Positions 46,695 through 56,057 of a stretch of DNA of 64,000 nt are shown here, one piece after another. The first letter of the stretch is position 1, and every line of letters begins with the position of its first letter. Location of the stretch: the NCBI RefSeq assembly GCF_001625565.1, contig NZ_AUXS01000012.1:1-64000 (forward strand). Reading direction: 5' to 3'. A program made the position numbers and the translations under genes. This stretch comes from Pseudoalteromonas luteoviolacea NCIMB 1944 (GTDB lineage: Bacteria > Pseudomonadota > Gammaproteobacteria > Enterobacterales > Alteromonadaceae). Under the pieces are notes generated by a model. The model saw only the letters and a program-made list of their open reading frames with translations. It had not been told where the DNA came from and did not search any database.

Positions 46695-49019
46695 CTACTC
46701 GCAACTTGGGCGTGGGTTAAATAACTCCGCCCGCAGAGGCAACTGAATAGTTGGTCCACAGTGTGGTGCAGCTTGTTTACCCGTTGCTTTATTGACAAAC
46801 GCCCACTTAACTCCTGCAGGCCGCTCATCCACAATAGCCTGCGGATTAAGAGGTTTCAAATAGCGAATATAAAGCTCAAGTGCGCCTCTTCCGCCAGTCA
46901 ACTTTGCAGGTTTATTATCGTCTCGGCCGATCCAAGTTACCGTAACGGTATTATGATCGAAACCGGTAAACCAGCTGTCTCTCAAATCATTACTCGTCCC
47001 GGTTTTGCCTGCCAGTTGAATCGAAGGAAAGTGTTTATTAAGACGCTTACCAGTACCACTTTTAGTTACTCTTTTTAGACCATATTTCGTCATGTACACA
47101 GATGCAGGCTCAAACCTTTGCTCCCGCTCAGGTTGGTGTTTATAGAGTGTTTTTCCGCTGGAATCGGTGATCGCAGAAATACTGGTCAATTCACTATAAC
47201 GTCCATCGGCAGCCAACGTTGTATACATTTGAGCAACATCGAAACTAGAAAGCTCTACGGCCCCTAGCAACATTGAAGGGTACGTCGGAATATCACTTTT
47301 TATCCCCAGTTCAGTCATGGTATCTGCTACTTTATGTACCCCAACGTCTAACCCAAGGTTTACTGCTGGTATGTTTAAACTTTTACTGAACGCTTCGTAA
47401 AGCGGCACCTGACCTCGAAACTCATGATCAAAATTTTCAGGAGACCAAGTTTTACCCGATGCATCAGTTACTTGAAGTGGTGAGTCATCGACCAATGTGC
47501 CCAAGTTGTAGTCTTTTTGCAGTGCCGTTAAGTATATTGCAGGTTTGACCAAAGAGCCGACACTGCGCCTTGTATCCAACACTCGATTAAAGCCAGAAAA
47601 ACGCATCTGCCTACCTGCCACCAATGCAGATACTCCAGACTTTTCTGCATTTACAGACAACATGGCCACTTCCAGTCCTGAAGTACCAAAGCGACGCTCT
47701 AAATAAGGTAAGCCAGATGTGATAGCTTCTTCCATCGCACTTTGTTTTTGCAATTCAAAGTAGGTAAATATCCTCACACCTGCGTGAATAATATCATCAT
47801 TTGGCACCAGGCCTTTCAGCTCTCGATTTACCAACTCCAGATACCCCGGATAAGACTGAAGTAAACTTTCTTTTAGCGGCTGAATCTCAATTTTACGCTC
47901 TAGCGACTGACGATATTCAGTGGTTGTGATGATGCCATTTTCTGCCATCAGTCTAAGTACGAGATCTCGACGTTCCATAGTCCGCTCTTGGTATCGTCGC
48001 GGGTTGTAATAAGAAGGCCCTTTAACCATCGCAACTAACAGCGCAATTTGGTCAAACTCTAACTCATCTACAGGCTTAGCAAAGTAAAATTCCGAAGCTA
48101 GCCCCATACCATGTACACCTTGGTTGTATGCTTGACCCAAATAAACTTCATTGAGGTAAGCTTCCAAAATTTCATCTTTGCTATATCGGTAGTCCAAAAT
48201 CAACGCGATAAAAGCTTCATTGATTTTGCGTACAATTGAACGTTCACGTGTCAGGTAGAAATTTTTAGCCAACTGCTGAGTGAGCGTACTACCCCCTTGC
48301 ACTGTTCTTCCCGCTCGAATATTACTGTAAAGGGCACGCATTATTGACCATACGGATACTCCGTGGTGCTCATAAAAATTGCGATCTTCGACGGCCAATA
48401 GCGCTTGTTTGAGTACATTAGGAAATTTATCTAAAGGAACAAACTCTCGGTCTTGATTGGTTTCATTCCCGATCCGAGCAATTTGCACAGGTTCTAGACG
48501 TTCAGATGAAGTTCTTCTACCACTCTTATCAACGACACTTGCCAGTTTTTTTCCGGCAAAGTTAAGCGTAAATACTTTTGCCGACTCTTCGCCTTCATAA
48601 AACTCAAAAGCGCGACGATATATGGTGACCGTGCGACCTTGAACCAGATATTGACCCGTTCTTTTAATGCGATTTACTCGAGAATAATTTAGTCGTTCCA
48701 ACTCCCAAATCACTTCATCTTCTGACAAATACTGATCTGGATAAAAGGTCATAGCTCGTGCATATACTTGCACTGGAAGTTGCCACTTATTGCCTTCAAA
48801 TTGCTTACTCACTTTCGCATCTAGGTATACAACGTACATAGCAACCGCACAGCAAACTGCTAGGCCACCTTTCCAAAATAGCGACCAAAGCGTTTGTAAA
48901 ACCCGGGATTTAAATACCCCTAAGCGCTGCTTTATAGGCATTTTTTTAGAATTTGATGACTTCTTAGTTGTGCGCTTCGACTTTGATTTTTTTGCAGGGG
49001 TACGTTTTTTATCTGACAT
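46695..49019 (-). CDS. mrcB: Penicillin-binding protein 1B
   Basis: PBP1b polymerises and crosslinks peptidoglycan. The 774-residue protein has a very basic cytoplasmic N terminus, one membrane helix (GGLAVCCAVAMYVVYLDA) and a UB2H-like region. The GT51 glycosyltransferase has AVEDRNFYEHHG and GGSTLTQQLAKN. The transpeptidase has the nucleophile in SVGSLVKPAIY (SxxK), SLN in SKSLNIPAVN and KTG in LAGKTGTSND. All catalytic motifs are intact. The lipoprotein activator LpoB is not in this window. Confidence 0.95.
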   Translation of the reverse strand: MSDKKRTPAKKSKSKRTTKKSSNSKKMPIKQRLGVFKSRVLQTLWSLFWKGGLAVCCAVAMYVVYLDAKVSKQFEGNKWQLPVQVYARAMTFYPDQYLSEDEVIWELERLNYSRVNRIKRTGQYLVQGRTVTIYRRAFEFYEGEESAKVFTLNFAGKKLASVVDKSGRRTSSERLEPVQIARIGNETNQDREFVPLDKFPNVLKQALLAVEDRNFYEHHGVSVWSIMRALYSNIRAGRTVQGGSTLTQQLAKNFYLTRERSIVRKINEAFIALILDYRYSKDEILEAYLNEVYLGQAYNQGVHGMGLASEFYFAKPVDELEFDQIALLVAMVKGPSYYNPRRYQERTMERRDLVLRLMAENGIITTTEYRQSLERKIEIQPLKESLLQSYPGYLELVNRELKGLVPNDDIIHAGVRIFTYFELQKQSAMEEAITSGLPYLERRFGTSGLEVAMLSVNAEKSGVSALVAGRQMRFSGFNRVLDTRRSVGSLVKPAIYLTALQKDYNLGTLVDDSPLQVTDASGKTWSPENFDHEFRGQVPLYEAFSKSLNIPAVNLGLDVGVHKVADTMTELGIKSDIPTYPSMLLGAVELSSFDVAQMYTTLAADGRYSELTSISAITDSSGKTLYKHQPEREQRFEPASVYMTKYGLKRVTKSGTGKRLNKHFPSIQLAGKTGTSNDLRDSWFTGFDHNTVTVTWIGRDDNKPAKLTGGRGALELYIRYLKPLNPQAIVDERPAGVKWAFVNKATGKQAAPHCGPTIQLPLRAELFNPRPSCE

Positions 49020-49087
49020 TTACCGGAGTAATTTTTACGATATCTAGAATGATGCTAGAGTAACTTAGATTAACGGCCACTGAAACC

Positions 49088-49115
49088 AAAAAAGCAGGCT
49101 AAAGCCTGCTTTTTT
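49088..49115 (-). terminator. Terminator of glnK-amtB
   Basis: AAAAAAGCAGGC and its perfect complement form a 12-bp stem with a 4-base loop, 14 bp past the amtB stop, with a T-run on the minus strand. Confidence 0.88.
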
Positions 49116-49129
49116 AATCTTTTTAACTG

Positions 49130-50359
49130 CTAGTGGTTACGTATCGTGACAAACTCTGGATACGCGTCAACCCCGCAGTCATGCTGGTCCATACCACTGA
49201 GTTCCTCTTCTTCGCTAACTCGGATCCCCATGGTCTTTTTCAAAAGCGCCCAGACCAAATAAGAGGTAACAAACACAAAACCGAGAATGGACATAAGACC
49301 AATTAACTGAGATACAAAATTGGCTTCGCTATTTGAAAATGGCACCATCATTACCCCTAAGCATCCACATACACCATGAACAGAAATAGCACCGACCGGA
49401 TCATCAATTTTAAATTTATCCAATGTAACGATACTGAACACCACCAAACTGCCACCCAGTGCACCTATGATACATGCTAAAAGCGGTGTTGGAGAGGCAG
49501 GCTCCGCGGTAATACTCACCAACCCAGCCAGTGCACCATTTAAAATCATCGTTAAATCCGCTTTTTTCCACATAATTTTGCATACTAGTAGTGCTGATAT
49601 CGCGCCTGCAGCAGCGGCAGCATTGGTATTGAGCATGATCTGACTCACCGCAATGGCGTTTTCTTTGTCTGCTATAAACAACTGAGACCCTCCGTTAAAG
49701 CCAAACCACCCCATCCATAAAATAAAGGTACCGAGTGTTGCTAGTGGTAAATTAGAACCAGGGATCGGGTATATTTCACCGTGCTTACCATACTTTCCTT
49801 TTCTCGCTCCCAATAGCAAAACTCCTGCAAGTGCAGCCGCAGCCCCCGCGCCATGAACAATTGCCGAACCAGCAAAGTCAACAAAACCCAGTTCAGATAA
49901 AAATCCAGCTCCCCAACTCCAATAACCTTGAATTGGATAAATAACACCGGTCAATACCACGGTAAACAATAAAAACGCCCATAGCTTCATCCGTTCGGCA
50001 ACTGCGCCTGAGACAATAGACATAGCCGTGGCTACAAAAACTACCTGAAAGAAAAAATCAGACTCTAGTGCATGATCCGCATCCGCTGAGGCTTCGCCAA
50101 TCAATGCTCCAAAACTTGGGACAAATCCACCTTCTGAATTTCCTACATACATAATGTTATAACCAATCAACAAATACATGGTGCAAGCGATCGCATACAA
50201 TGCGATATTCTTGGTTAAAATTTCGGTGGTATTTTTTGATCTGACCAATCCCGCCTCTAACATGGCAAACCCCGCAGCCATCCACATCACTAAAACGCCC
50301 GATATCAAGAAGTAAAACGTGTTGAGCGAGAATTGTAATTCTATAATTGTGTTGTCCAT
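49130..50359 (-). CDS. amtB: Ammonium transporter AmtB
   Basis: AmtB is a trimeric inner-membrane ammonia/ammonium channel. The 409-residue product has about 11 helices. FYFLISGVLVMWMAAGFAMLEAGLVRSKN, DFAGSAIVHGAGAAAALAGV (with the pore His in IVHG) and VHGVCGCLGV (second pore His) are family signatures. No signal peptide is obvious, and the first helix serves that purpose. It follows glnK by 10 bp, so PII-AmtB gating under nitrogen control is expected. Confidence 0.95.
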   Translation of the reverse strand: MDNTIIELQFSLNTFYFLISGVLVMWMAAGFAMLEAGLVRSKNTTEILTKNIALYAIACTMYLLIGYNIMYVGNSEGGFVPSFGALIGEASADADHALESDFFFQVVFVATAMSIVSGAVAERMKLWAFLLFTVVLTGVIYPIQGYWSWGAGFLSELGFVDFAGSAIVHGAGAAAALAGVLLLGARKGKYGKHGEIYPIPGSNLPLATLGTFILWMGWFGFNGGSQLFIADKENAIAVSQIMLNTNAAAAAGAISALLVCKIMWKKADLTMILNGALAGLVSITAEPASPTPLLACIIGALGGSLVVFSIVTLDKFKIDDPVGAISVHGVCGCLGVMMVPFSNSEANFVSQLIGLMSILGFVFVTSYLVWALLKKTMGIRVSEEEELSGMDQHDCGVDAYPEFVTIRNH

Positions 50360-50369
50360 CAGTTGCCTC

Positions 50370-50708
50370 TCAAATTGCTTCTTCGTCTAATTCGCCAGTA
50401 CGGATCCGCACTATTTGCTCTAGGTCATACACAAAAATTTTACCATCGCCGATTTTTCCGGTATTGGCTGCTTGTGTTAACGTATCTACAACTCGCTGAC
50501 AATTTTCACTGTGTGTTGCTATTTCGAGTTTTATTTTTGGAATAAAGTCGACTTGATACTCAGCACCTCGATATAACTCAGTGTGGCCTCGTTGTCTGCC
50601 AAACCCTTTGACATCGACAACCGTCATGCCTTCAATACCTAATTCGGCGAGCGCCTCGCGAACTTCATCCAATTTAAATGGCTTGATAATCGCACTTATC
50701 ATTTTCAT
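50370..50708 (-). CDS. glnK: Nitrogen regulatory protein P-II (GlnK)
   Basis: GlnK senses 2-oxoglutarate, ATP and ADP, and blocks AmtB when nitrogen is plentiful. The 112-residue product starts MKMISAIIKPFKLDEVREAL. The T-loop GRQRGHTELYRGAEYQVDF contains the uridylylation Tyr51 (LYRGAEY). KIGDGKIFVYDLEQIVRIRTGE closes the fold. GGAGGTC is six bases before ATG 50708; a longer frame into the control region is not supported. Linkage to amtB favours glnK over glnB. Confidence 0.95.
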   Translation of the reverse strand: MKMISAIIKPFKLDEVREALAELGIEGMTVVDVKGFGRQRGHTELYRGAEYQVDFIPKIKLEIATHSENCQRVVDTLTQAANTGKIGDGKIFVYDLEQIVRIRTGELDEEAI

Positions 50709-50756
50709 CGTTGACCTCCAGAGGAGTGTGATTCCTGTTGTTGATGGAATACACAA

Positions 50757-50772
50757 TCCAACCTTTGTGCCA
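50757..50772 (-). promoter_or_regulatory. Sigma54 (RpoN) promoter of glnK-amtB
   Basis: The minus strand reads TGGCACAAAGGTTGGA, with GG at -24 and GG at -12 separated by 10 bp. The consensus is GG-N10-GC, so only one base of the -12 element is off. The predicted transcript start is about 38 bp before the glnK ATG. Confidence 0.7.
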
Positions 50773-50835
50773 ATAAAATTAATTTTTATTAATCAATGAG
50801 ATAAAACTTGAAATGAGATGGGGAATTGCAAAAAG

Positions 50836-50852
50836 TGCACTTAGGTGGTGCA
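50836..50852. promoter_or_regulatory. NtrC enhancer site for glnK-amtB
   Basis: TGCACT-N5-GGTGCA matches the NtrC consensus TGCACC-N5-GGTGCA with one mismatch. It lies roughly 100 bp upstream of the predicted sigma54 transcript start, a normal enhancer distance, and overlaps the last codons of the diguanylate cyclase gene. Confidence 0.7.
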
Positions 50853-52109
50853 CTCTTCCAGTATTTGAATTGATTTGGTGCAGGCACCAACTGCACTATT
50901 GCGGCCTTGTGCTTTTGCTTGATACAAAGCTTTATCAGCGTGACGCATTACCTCACTCAACGTGGGAAATTCACATCTTGCGATACCTATACTTACAGTG
51001 CAATGTAACTTGTGTTCATCTATGGAGAAAATGTTCTCGGCAAACTTTCTTCGGAAGCCATCAAACGCAGCTTTTGCCTTCTGTATATCTTGCTCAGCTA
51101 ACAACACAGCAAACTCCTCTCCACCGACTCGTGAAACGAGGCTATCTGAGAATGAATCCGTCAACAGCTGAGCAACTTGGGTAAGGATACTATCCCCACC
51201 TAAATGACCGTATTTATCATTGATTTCTTTAAACAGGTCCAAGTCTAGCAAGGCTAAACAGCTATGTTGTAAACCTGTTTTAAGCAATTTATCCATTTGT
51301 TGGCAGAAATAACGGCGGTTATATAAGCCTGTGAGATAATCTCGATGAGCATAATCTTTAATATCAGCAATTAAATTTAATTGCTCCATTGTTTGCATTA
51401 CTCGGCAATGAAACTCTTCGTTCATAAAAGGTTTCATTAAAAAATCATTGGCACCATATTTAATAAACTTAGCAGAAAGGCCGTGAGTTCCAGCACCAGA
51501 CAACCCTACAATCGCAAGGTCATCACGCCCCCGGAAATTACGCACCGCTTTGACCAATTCAAAACCATCCATCGTTGGCATAGCATAATCGGTAAGTAGG
51601 AGTTTAATTTCATGCTCAGCTTTTAGCATAGTAAGCGCTTGCTCACCATCTTGCGCTTCAAAAACTGTAAATAGCTGCTTTTCTAACATTTGCCTCATTA
51701 CTGCTCGACTGATCATTGAGTCATCGGCAATGAGTGCTTTACAGCCCTGATTTCTTAACAATCGACTGACGAGTTTAATCGCATACAAGTAGGAATCACG
51801 ATTATCCTTAATCACATAATCGACCACGCCCATTTCGAGCATCTGTTGGCGGCTATATTCATCAATTTTTGATGTCAGTACGACTGTGGGTACATTGTGG
51901 CTCAAAGTTAACTGCACCACCTCTGCGTCCATCGCATCAGGTAAAGTTAGATCGACCAAGGCCAAGGTGTAGCGGTTGCTTTTTAGTAATGCTTTACTTT
52001 CCTTGAGTGACCAAGCAAAGTCTATATCGACATTTAAATGTTGTGATGCCAAATGGCGTAAGATCTGTTGAACAACCTTACTATCTTCAACAATTAATAC
52101 TTTTTGCAT
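50841..52109 (-). CDS. Two-receiver response regulator diguanylate cyclase
   Basis: The 422-residue cytoplasmic protein has two tandem receiver domains, with acceptor Asp in YTLALVDLTLPDA and in LLLTDYAMPTMDG, and a GGDEF domain with active signature RVGGEEF and RDYLTGLYNRR. The product is expected to be c-di-GMP. The inhibitory RxxD site upstream of GGEEF is not kept (FSDSLVSR), so product feedback is probably lost. ATG 52109 (MQKVLIVEDSKVV) is preferred to a start eight codons upstream. No sensor kinase is adjacent. Confidence 0.92.
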   Translation of the reverse strand: MQKVLIVEDSKVVQQILRHLASQHLNVDIDFAWSLKESKALLKSNRYTLALVDLTLPDAMDAEVVQLTLSHNVPTVVLTSKIDEYSRQQMLEMGVVDYVIKDNRDSYLYAIKLVSRLLRNQGCKALIADDSMISRAVMRQMLEKQLFTVFEAQDGEQALTMLKAEHEIKLLLTDYAMPTMDGFELVKAVRNFRGRDDLAIVGLSGAGTHGLSAKFIKYGANDFLMKPFMNEEFHCRVMQTMEQLNLIADIKDYAHRDYLTGLYNRRYFCQQMDKLLKTGLQHSCLALLDLDLFKEINDKYGHLGGDSILTQVAQLLTDSFSDSLVSRVGGEEFAVLLAEQDIQKAKAAFDGFRRKFAENIFSIDEHKLHCTVSIGIARCEFPTLSEVMRHADKALYQAKAQGRNSAVGACTKSIQILEECTT

Positions 52110-52356
52110 GGAAGCTTTCTCTAGTGACTGCAATGAGAGATGTAGTTACACAAGAATTTAACAGGGCTAAATACTTTAATACTACAGACATAAGGGTGAA
52201 ATATACGCGATTTTTGTGACAAAAAAAACCTGCATCGCCCCTAATTGGTAAACAAATTGTAATAGCCTGCGAATATTGCTATTTAGTCTCATTCACTTTG
52301 AATTCAGCGTAAAAAAAGCATTAAATGGACACTATTAGTGAATTTTGAGGATTACC

Positions 52357-53880
52357 ATGACCGCTGTACCTAAAATAATATCAGGTCTATTGTTGCTTTG
52401 CATTAGCGCAGCCAGTGCTGCCAATGTTAAACAAGCTGAAAAATTAAGTTTTGATATTGATCATCAAATTACCACAAAGCATAAAGCAACGATAAATGGC
52501 ACACGCCTAAATTATACGGTCTCAACTGGTACGCAACCACTATGGGACAATGAAGGCAACCCAATCGCCTCACTACACTATACTTATTACAAAAAAGATA
52601 AGGTCAAAGATCTTTCTAAGCGCCCACTCCTTATCTCATTTAATGGTGGCCCAGGCTCAGCATCTGTATGGATGCACATCGCATATACCGGACCTAGAGT
52701 ATTAAAAATCGATGATGAAGGCTTCCCTGTTCAACCCTACGGGCTTAGAGATAATCCATACTCGGTGTTAGACACAACCGACATCGTATTTGTAAACCCT
52801 GTCAATACTGGGTATTCAAGAATGCTACCTGACGGCAACGGAAAAATGCCAAGTAAAGAATTGCAAAAAAAGCAGTTTTTTGGAGTCAACGCTGATGTCA
52901 AATACCTTGCAACTTGGCTAAATACTTTTATCAACCGCCATGACAGAGCGCTATCGCCTAAGTTTTTGATCGGAGAAAGTTACGGTACGACACGTGTTGC
53001 TGGACTGGCTCATGAGCTGCAAAATAAGCAATGGATGTACTTAAATGGGGTTATTTTGGTCTCTCCTACCGATATTGGTATTAAGCGAGACGGACCTGTA
53101 AAAGCAGCAAATCGCTTGCCGTATTTCGCCGCCACTGCATGGTACCATAAAGCTCTCAGCGAGGAGCTGCAAAATAAAGACCTACTTGAACTGCTAGAAG
53201 AGGTCGAAGCTTATACACTGAACCACTATTTACCAGCCTTGGCCAAAGGTGCCATGATCAGCGCACAAGAGAAACAATCCGTGATCACTCAAGTTGCCAA
53301 GTATGCGGGTTTATCTGAGCTATTTGTCGCACAAAATAACTTGGACATTCCAAATTCCGCGTTTTGGAAAGAGCTTCTTCGCGAGAGAGAATTTACGGTC
53401 GGCCGACTAGATTCACGCTACCTGGGCATAGACAAACGTGCCGCTGGTGACATACCTGATTACTGGCCAGAGCTAACGTCTTGGTTGCATTCATTCACGC
53501 CAGCAATTAATCATTATTTCCGCCAAGAGCTAAATTATAAAACTGACATCAAATACAATATGTTTGGTCCAGTGCGTCCTTGGGATAGAACCAAAAATAA
53601 CGTGGGTGAACGTTTGCGCTTAGCAATGGCACAAAACCCTTATCTACATGTTATGGTGCAGTCTGGATATTACGACGGTGCCACTAACTATTTTGATGGT
53701 AAATACAATTTATGGCATTTAGATCCAAGCGGCAAAATGCAAGAGCGTTTAAGCTTTAAAGGTTACCGCTCAGGTCATATGATGTATTTGCGTTATGAAG
53801 ACCTTAAATTATCAAATCAAGACTTAAGAGATTTCATCTTAAAGGCAACACCTAAAGCTGGGCAGCCTGCGAAGTACTAA
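52357..53880 (+). CDS. Exported S10-family serine carboxypeptidase-like protein
   Basis: The 507-residue protein has a signal peptide (IISGLLLLCISAASA) and an alpha/beta hydrolase fold. NGGPGSASVWMH is the oxyanion region of serine carboxypeptidases. The nucleophile is in GESYGTTR, the Asp in SGYYDGATNYF and the His in YRSGHMMY, so the triad is complete. It probably trims C-terminal residues from peptides outside the cytoplasm. ATG 52357 has GAGGA six bases upstream. It is monocistronic. Confidence 0.9.
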   Translation: MTAVPKIISGLLLLCISAASAANVKQAEKLSFDIDHQITTKHKATINGTRLNYTVSTGTQPLWDNEGNPIASLHYTYYKKDKVKDLSKRPLLISFNGGPGSASVWMHIAYTGPRVLKIDDEGFPVQPYGLRDNPYSVLDTTDIVFVNPVNTGYSRMLPDGNGKMPSKELQKKQFFGVNADVKYLATWLNTFINRHDRALSPKFLIGESYGTTRVAGLAHELQNKQWMYLNGVILVSPTDIGIKRDGPVKAANRLPYFAATAWYHKALSEELQNKDLLELLEEVEAYTLNHYLPALAKGAMISAQEKQSVITQVAKYAGLSELFVAQNNLDIPNSAFWKELLREREFTVGRLDSRYLGIDKRAAGDIPDYWPELTSWLHSFTPAINHYFRQELNYKTDIKYNMFGPVRPWDRTKNNVGERLRLAMAQNPYLHVMVQSGYYDGATNYFDGKYNLWHLDPSGKMQERLSFKGYRSGHMMYLRYEDLKLSNQDLRDFILKATPKAGQPAKY

Positions 53881-53887
53881 TATCGTC

Positions 53888-53916
53888 AATGGTGTGAGGG
53901 CGTTGCTTTCACACCA
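53888..53916. terminator. Hairpin after the S10 peptidase gene
   Basis: ATGGTGTGA pairs with TCACACCAT across about 10 bases, close behind the stop. No T-run follows. The rest of the gap up to 54119 shows nothing I recognise; it is not 6S RNA. Confidence 0.45.
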
Positions 53917-54119
53917 TATCAAGGTGCGAAGTACTCTGTTCTTTTAAACTTAGATGGCCCTTCGCGCTAAACCCCCCTCCTCTCTCTACAGAATAATTTG
54001 CCTTTACAACAATTCCCTTGCTCACATTGATCGCCGCCTCCAACTTCAACGGATTAATTCAATGCTTCCGATAACTTTTTGGGTATACTCTTCATATTAG
54101 AACGAAAATAGGATCATAT

Positions 54120-54662
54120 ATGAGTGACCAATTTAGAGTTGTCTTTGTAGGGTTTAATGCTGATACCGATAGCCAAAATGCTATGGAGAGTCTCGCTGTA
54201 AAATTAGGCGTGTCGAAAGAAAAAATTGTCGCGTTTACACAGGGCAAACCACTCTTTGGCGCCGCTGATAAGAACAAATGTTTGAAACAAGCTAAGCTGC
54301 TAGCAATTTACGGATTTCAAAGCAAAGTACAGCCGCTACAAAATAGTGCAACTAGCACAGCACAAGTCGATACTGCAGCCAACGAACGCGTCTTTGAAGC
54401 TCTTGATTACATAACCAGTAGCCTGATCCGCATTGAAGAAAAATTAGAAGAGCTAGAACAACGGATAGATGTACAAGCGAAAAGTATTGACGAAAAAGAT
54501 GACGAACACTGGCAAAGCGACGAGCTGTTCGATGAGCTTGACTTAGAAACTGAGCCCAAGCCCAAATCTAAAAAGCTACTTTATACACTGTTAGTTATTT
54601 TATTTATATTGCTCATCGTACTTGGTTTCAGCCTCGCTTTCCCAGAGATGGTGAAGTTCTAA
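54120..54662 (+). CDS. Tail-anchored protein of unknown function, 180 aa
   Basis: The first about 70 residues (FRVVFVGFNADTDSQNAME through GFQSKVQPL) form a small alpha/beta unit with a KEKIVAFTQGKPLFG loop. They resemble a domain often found before membrane segments in uncharacterised proteins. A coiled coil follows (LIRIEEKLEELEQRIDVQ), then an acidic stretch and one C-terminal helix (LLYTLLVILFILLIVLGFSL), with only a short tail beyond it. AGGA precedes the ATG. The stop overlaps the ygfA start (TAATG), so the two are translationally coupled. No function can be named. Confidence 0.8.
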   Translation: MSDQFRVVFVGFNADTDSQNAMESLAVKLGVSKEKIVAFTQGKPLFGAADKNKCLKQAKLLAIYGFQSKVQPLQNSATSTAQVDTAANERVFEALDYITSSLIRIEEKLEELEQRIDVQAKSIDEKDDEHWQSDELFDELDLETEPKPKSKKLLYTLLVILFILLIVLGFSLAFPEMVKF

Positions 54663-55282
54663 TGCAAAAAAATTCAAGTTCAAACGTAGAAAGTTCTGAG
54701 TTAAGAAAAAATATTCGAATTGAAGTACGAAAACGAAGAAAGTCTCTAGATGAAAATTTTCAAACTCAAGCTGAATCCTCCCTAAATATTAGTTTTTTTC
54801 AACATATAAACCCAGCAAAAAACACCGCAATTGGGGTGTACCTTGCAAATGATGGCGAGCTTAAAACAAACCTTTTAATTCAATCACTTTGGGATAAAAA
54901 TATCGCTGTTTTTTTACCCGTTATACACCCTTTTAGCGGCAAGACTTTGCTATTCCAAAGGTATGAAAAAAACTCAACCATGACTCAAAACCGCTATGCT
55001 ATCTTAGAACCTAAATTGAATTGCAGTGAAATTTGCCCAATTGATCAACTTGATTTCTTACTCATGCCATTGGTTGCATTTGACGAACAAGGAAACAGGT
55101 TAGGTATGGGGGGCGGTTATTACGACAGAACCTTGGCAACATATTATAACCAAGGTTGGACAAAGCCTCGTTTGATTGGACTTGCTCATGATTGCCAAAA
55201 AGTCAGTCAATTACCAATTGAAGCTTGGGACGTTCCTCTTCCTGCGATATTGACGCCGACTCAATATTACCAATGGGGCTAA
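54662..55282 (+). CDS. ygfA: 5-formyltetrahydrofolate cyclo-ligase
   Basis: This enzyme (YgfA/Fau, MTHFS) converts 5-formyl-THF to 5,10-methenyl-THF with ATP. The 206-residue product has the nucleotide loop RLGMGGGYYDRTLA. IAVFLPVIHPFSGKTLLFQRY and LLMPLVAFDEQGNRLG are family blocks. The basic N terminus (RKNIRIEVRKRRKSL) fits the family. In many gammaproteobacteria 6S RNA and zapA lie upstream of this gene; here a tail-anchored unknown takes that place and is coupled to it. Confidence 0.92.
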   Translation: MQKNSSSNVESSELRKNIRIEVRKRRKSLDENFQTQAESSLNISFFQHINPAKNTAIGVYLANDGELKTNLLIQSLWDKNIAVFLPVIHPFSGKTLLFQRYEKNSTMTQNRYAILEPKLNCSEICPIDQLDFLLMPLVAFDEQGNRLGMGGGYYDRTLATYYNQGWTKPRLIGLAHDCQKVSQLPIEAWDVPLPAILTPTQYYQWG

Positions 55283-55391
55283 TTTACTGCCGTTGCTAAA
55301 AATAGTGCTATGTATGCAATTTATAGTCATACAACTCGAGTGTTTAAGCGTATAATCTCAGCTCAATTAAAGACAACAAAGTGATTACGTT

Positions 55392-56045
55392 ATGACACAA
55401 GATGAAATGAAAAAAGCAGCCGCGTGGGCAGCCCTCGAACATGTAAAAGAAAATACAATTGTCGGTGTAGGTACAGGCTCCACGGTTAATCATTTTATAG
55501 ACGCACTTGGAAGCATTAAAGATGAAATAAAAGGTGCAGTCTCTAGTTCAGAAGCCTCAACTGAAAAGCTCAAAGCACTCGGTATTGAAGTATTTGAATT
55601 AAATGATGTAGCCCAACTTGACGTCTATGTTGATGGTGCCGATGAAATTAACGAGCACGGTCATATGATTAAAGGCGGCGGTGCGGCATTAACTCGTGAA
55701 AAAATCGTTGCGGCAGTTGCCAACAAATTTGTTTGTATTGTCGACGAAAGCAAACATGTTGACACATTAGGCAATTTTCCACTGCCTGTTGAAGTTATCC
55801 CAATGGCGCGTAGCTATGTAGCCAGAGAACTTCTTAAACTTGGTGGAGATCCTGTCTATCGCCAAGGTGTGATCACAGATAATGGCAACGTCATTTTAGA
55901 TGTTCACGGATTAAATATTACAGATCCAAAAGCACTTGAAGAACAAATTAACCAAATCGTCGGTGTTGTCACAAATGGACTATTTGCCCATAGAGGAGCA
56001 AACACCGTAATAACAGGGACACCAAAAGGTCCACAAACTAGGTAA
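55392..56045 (+). CDS. rpiA: Ribose-5-phosphate isomerase A
   Basis: RpiA interconverts ribose 5-phosphate and ribulose 5-phosphate in the pentose phosphate pathway. The 217-residue length is typical. [16 protein letters not shown] binds the sugar phosphate, [29 protein letters not shown] is the active-site block with Asp/Glu and Lys, and [11 protein letters not shown] follows. It lies 12 bp before serA, a common pairing; E. coli has the two genes adjacent. Confidence 0.97.
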   Translation: MTQDEMKKAAAWAALEHVKENTIVGVGTGSTVNHFIDALGSIKDEIKGAVSSSEASTEKLKALGIEVFELNDVAQLDVYVDGADEINEHGHMIKGGGAALTREKIVAAVANKFVCIVDESKHVDTLGNFPLPVEVIPMARSYVARELLKLGGDPVYRQGVITDNGNVILDVHGLNITDPKALEEQINQIVGVVTNGLFAHRGANTVITGTPKGPQTR

Positions 56046-56057
56046 TAGGAATGAGTC

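Noticed and set aside
53881..54119. Possible 6S RNA upstream of ygfA
   Set aside because: The position is suggestive, but I cannot find the long near-symmetrical stem with a central bubble, and the immediate upstream of ygfA is a coupled protein gene.
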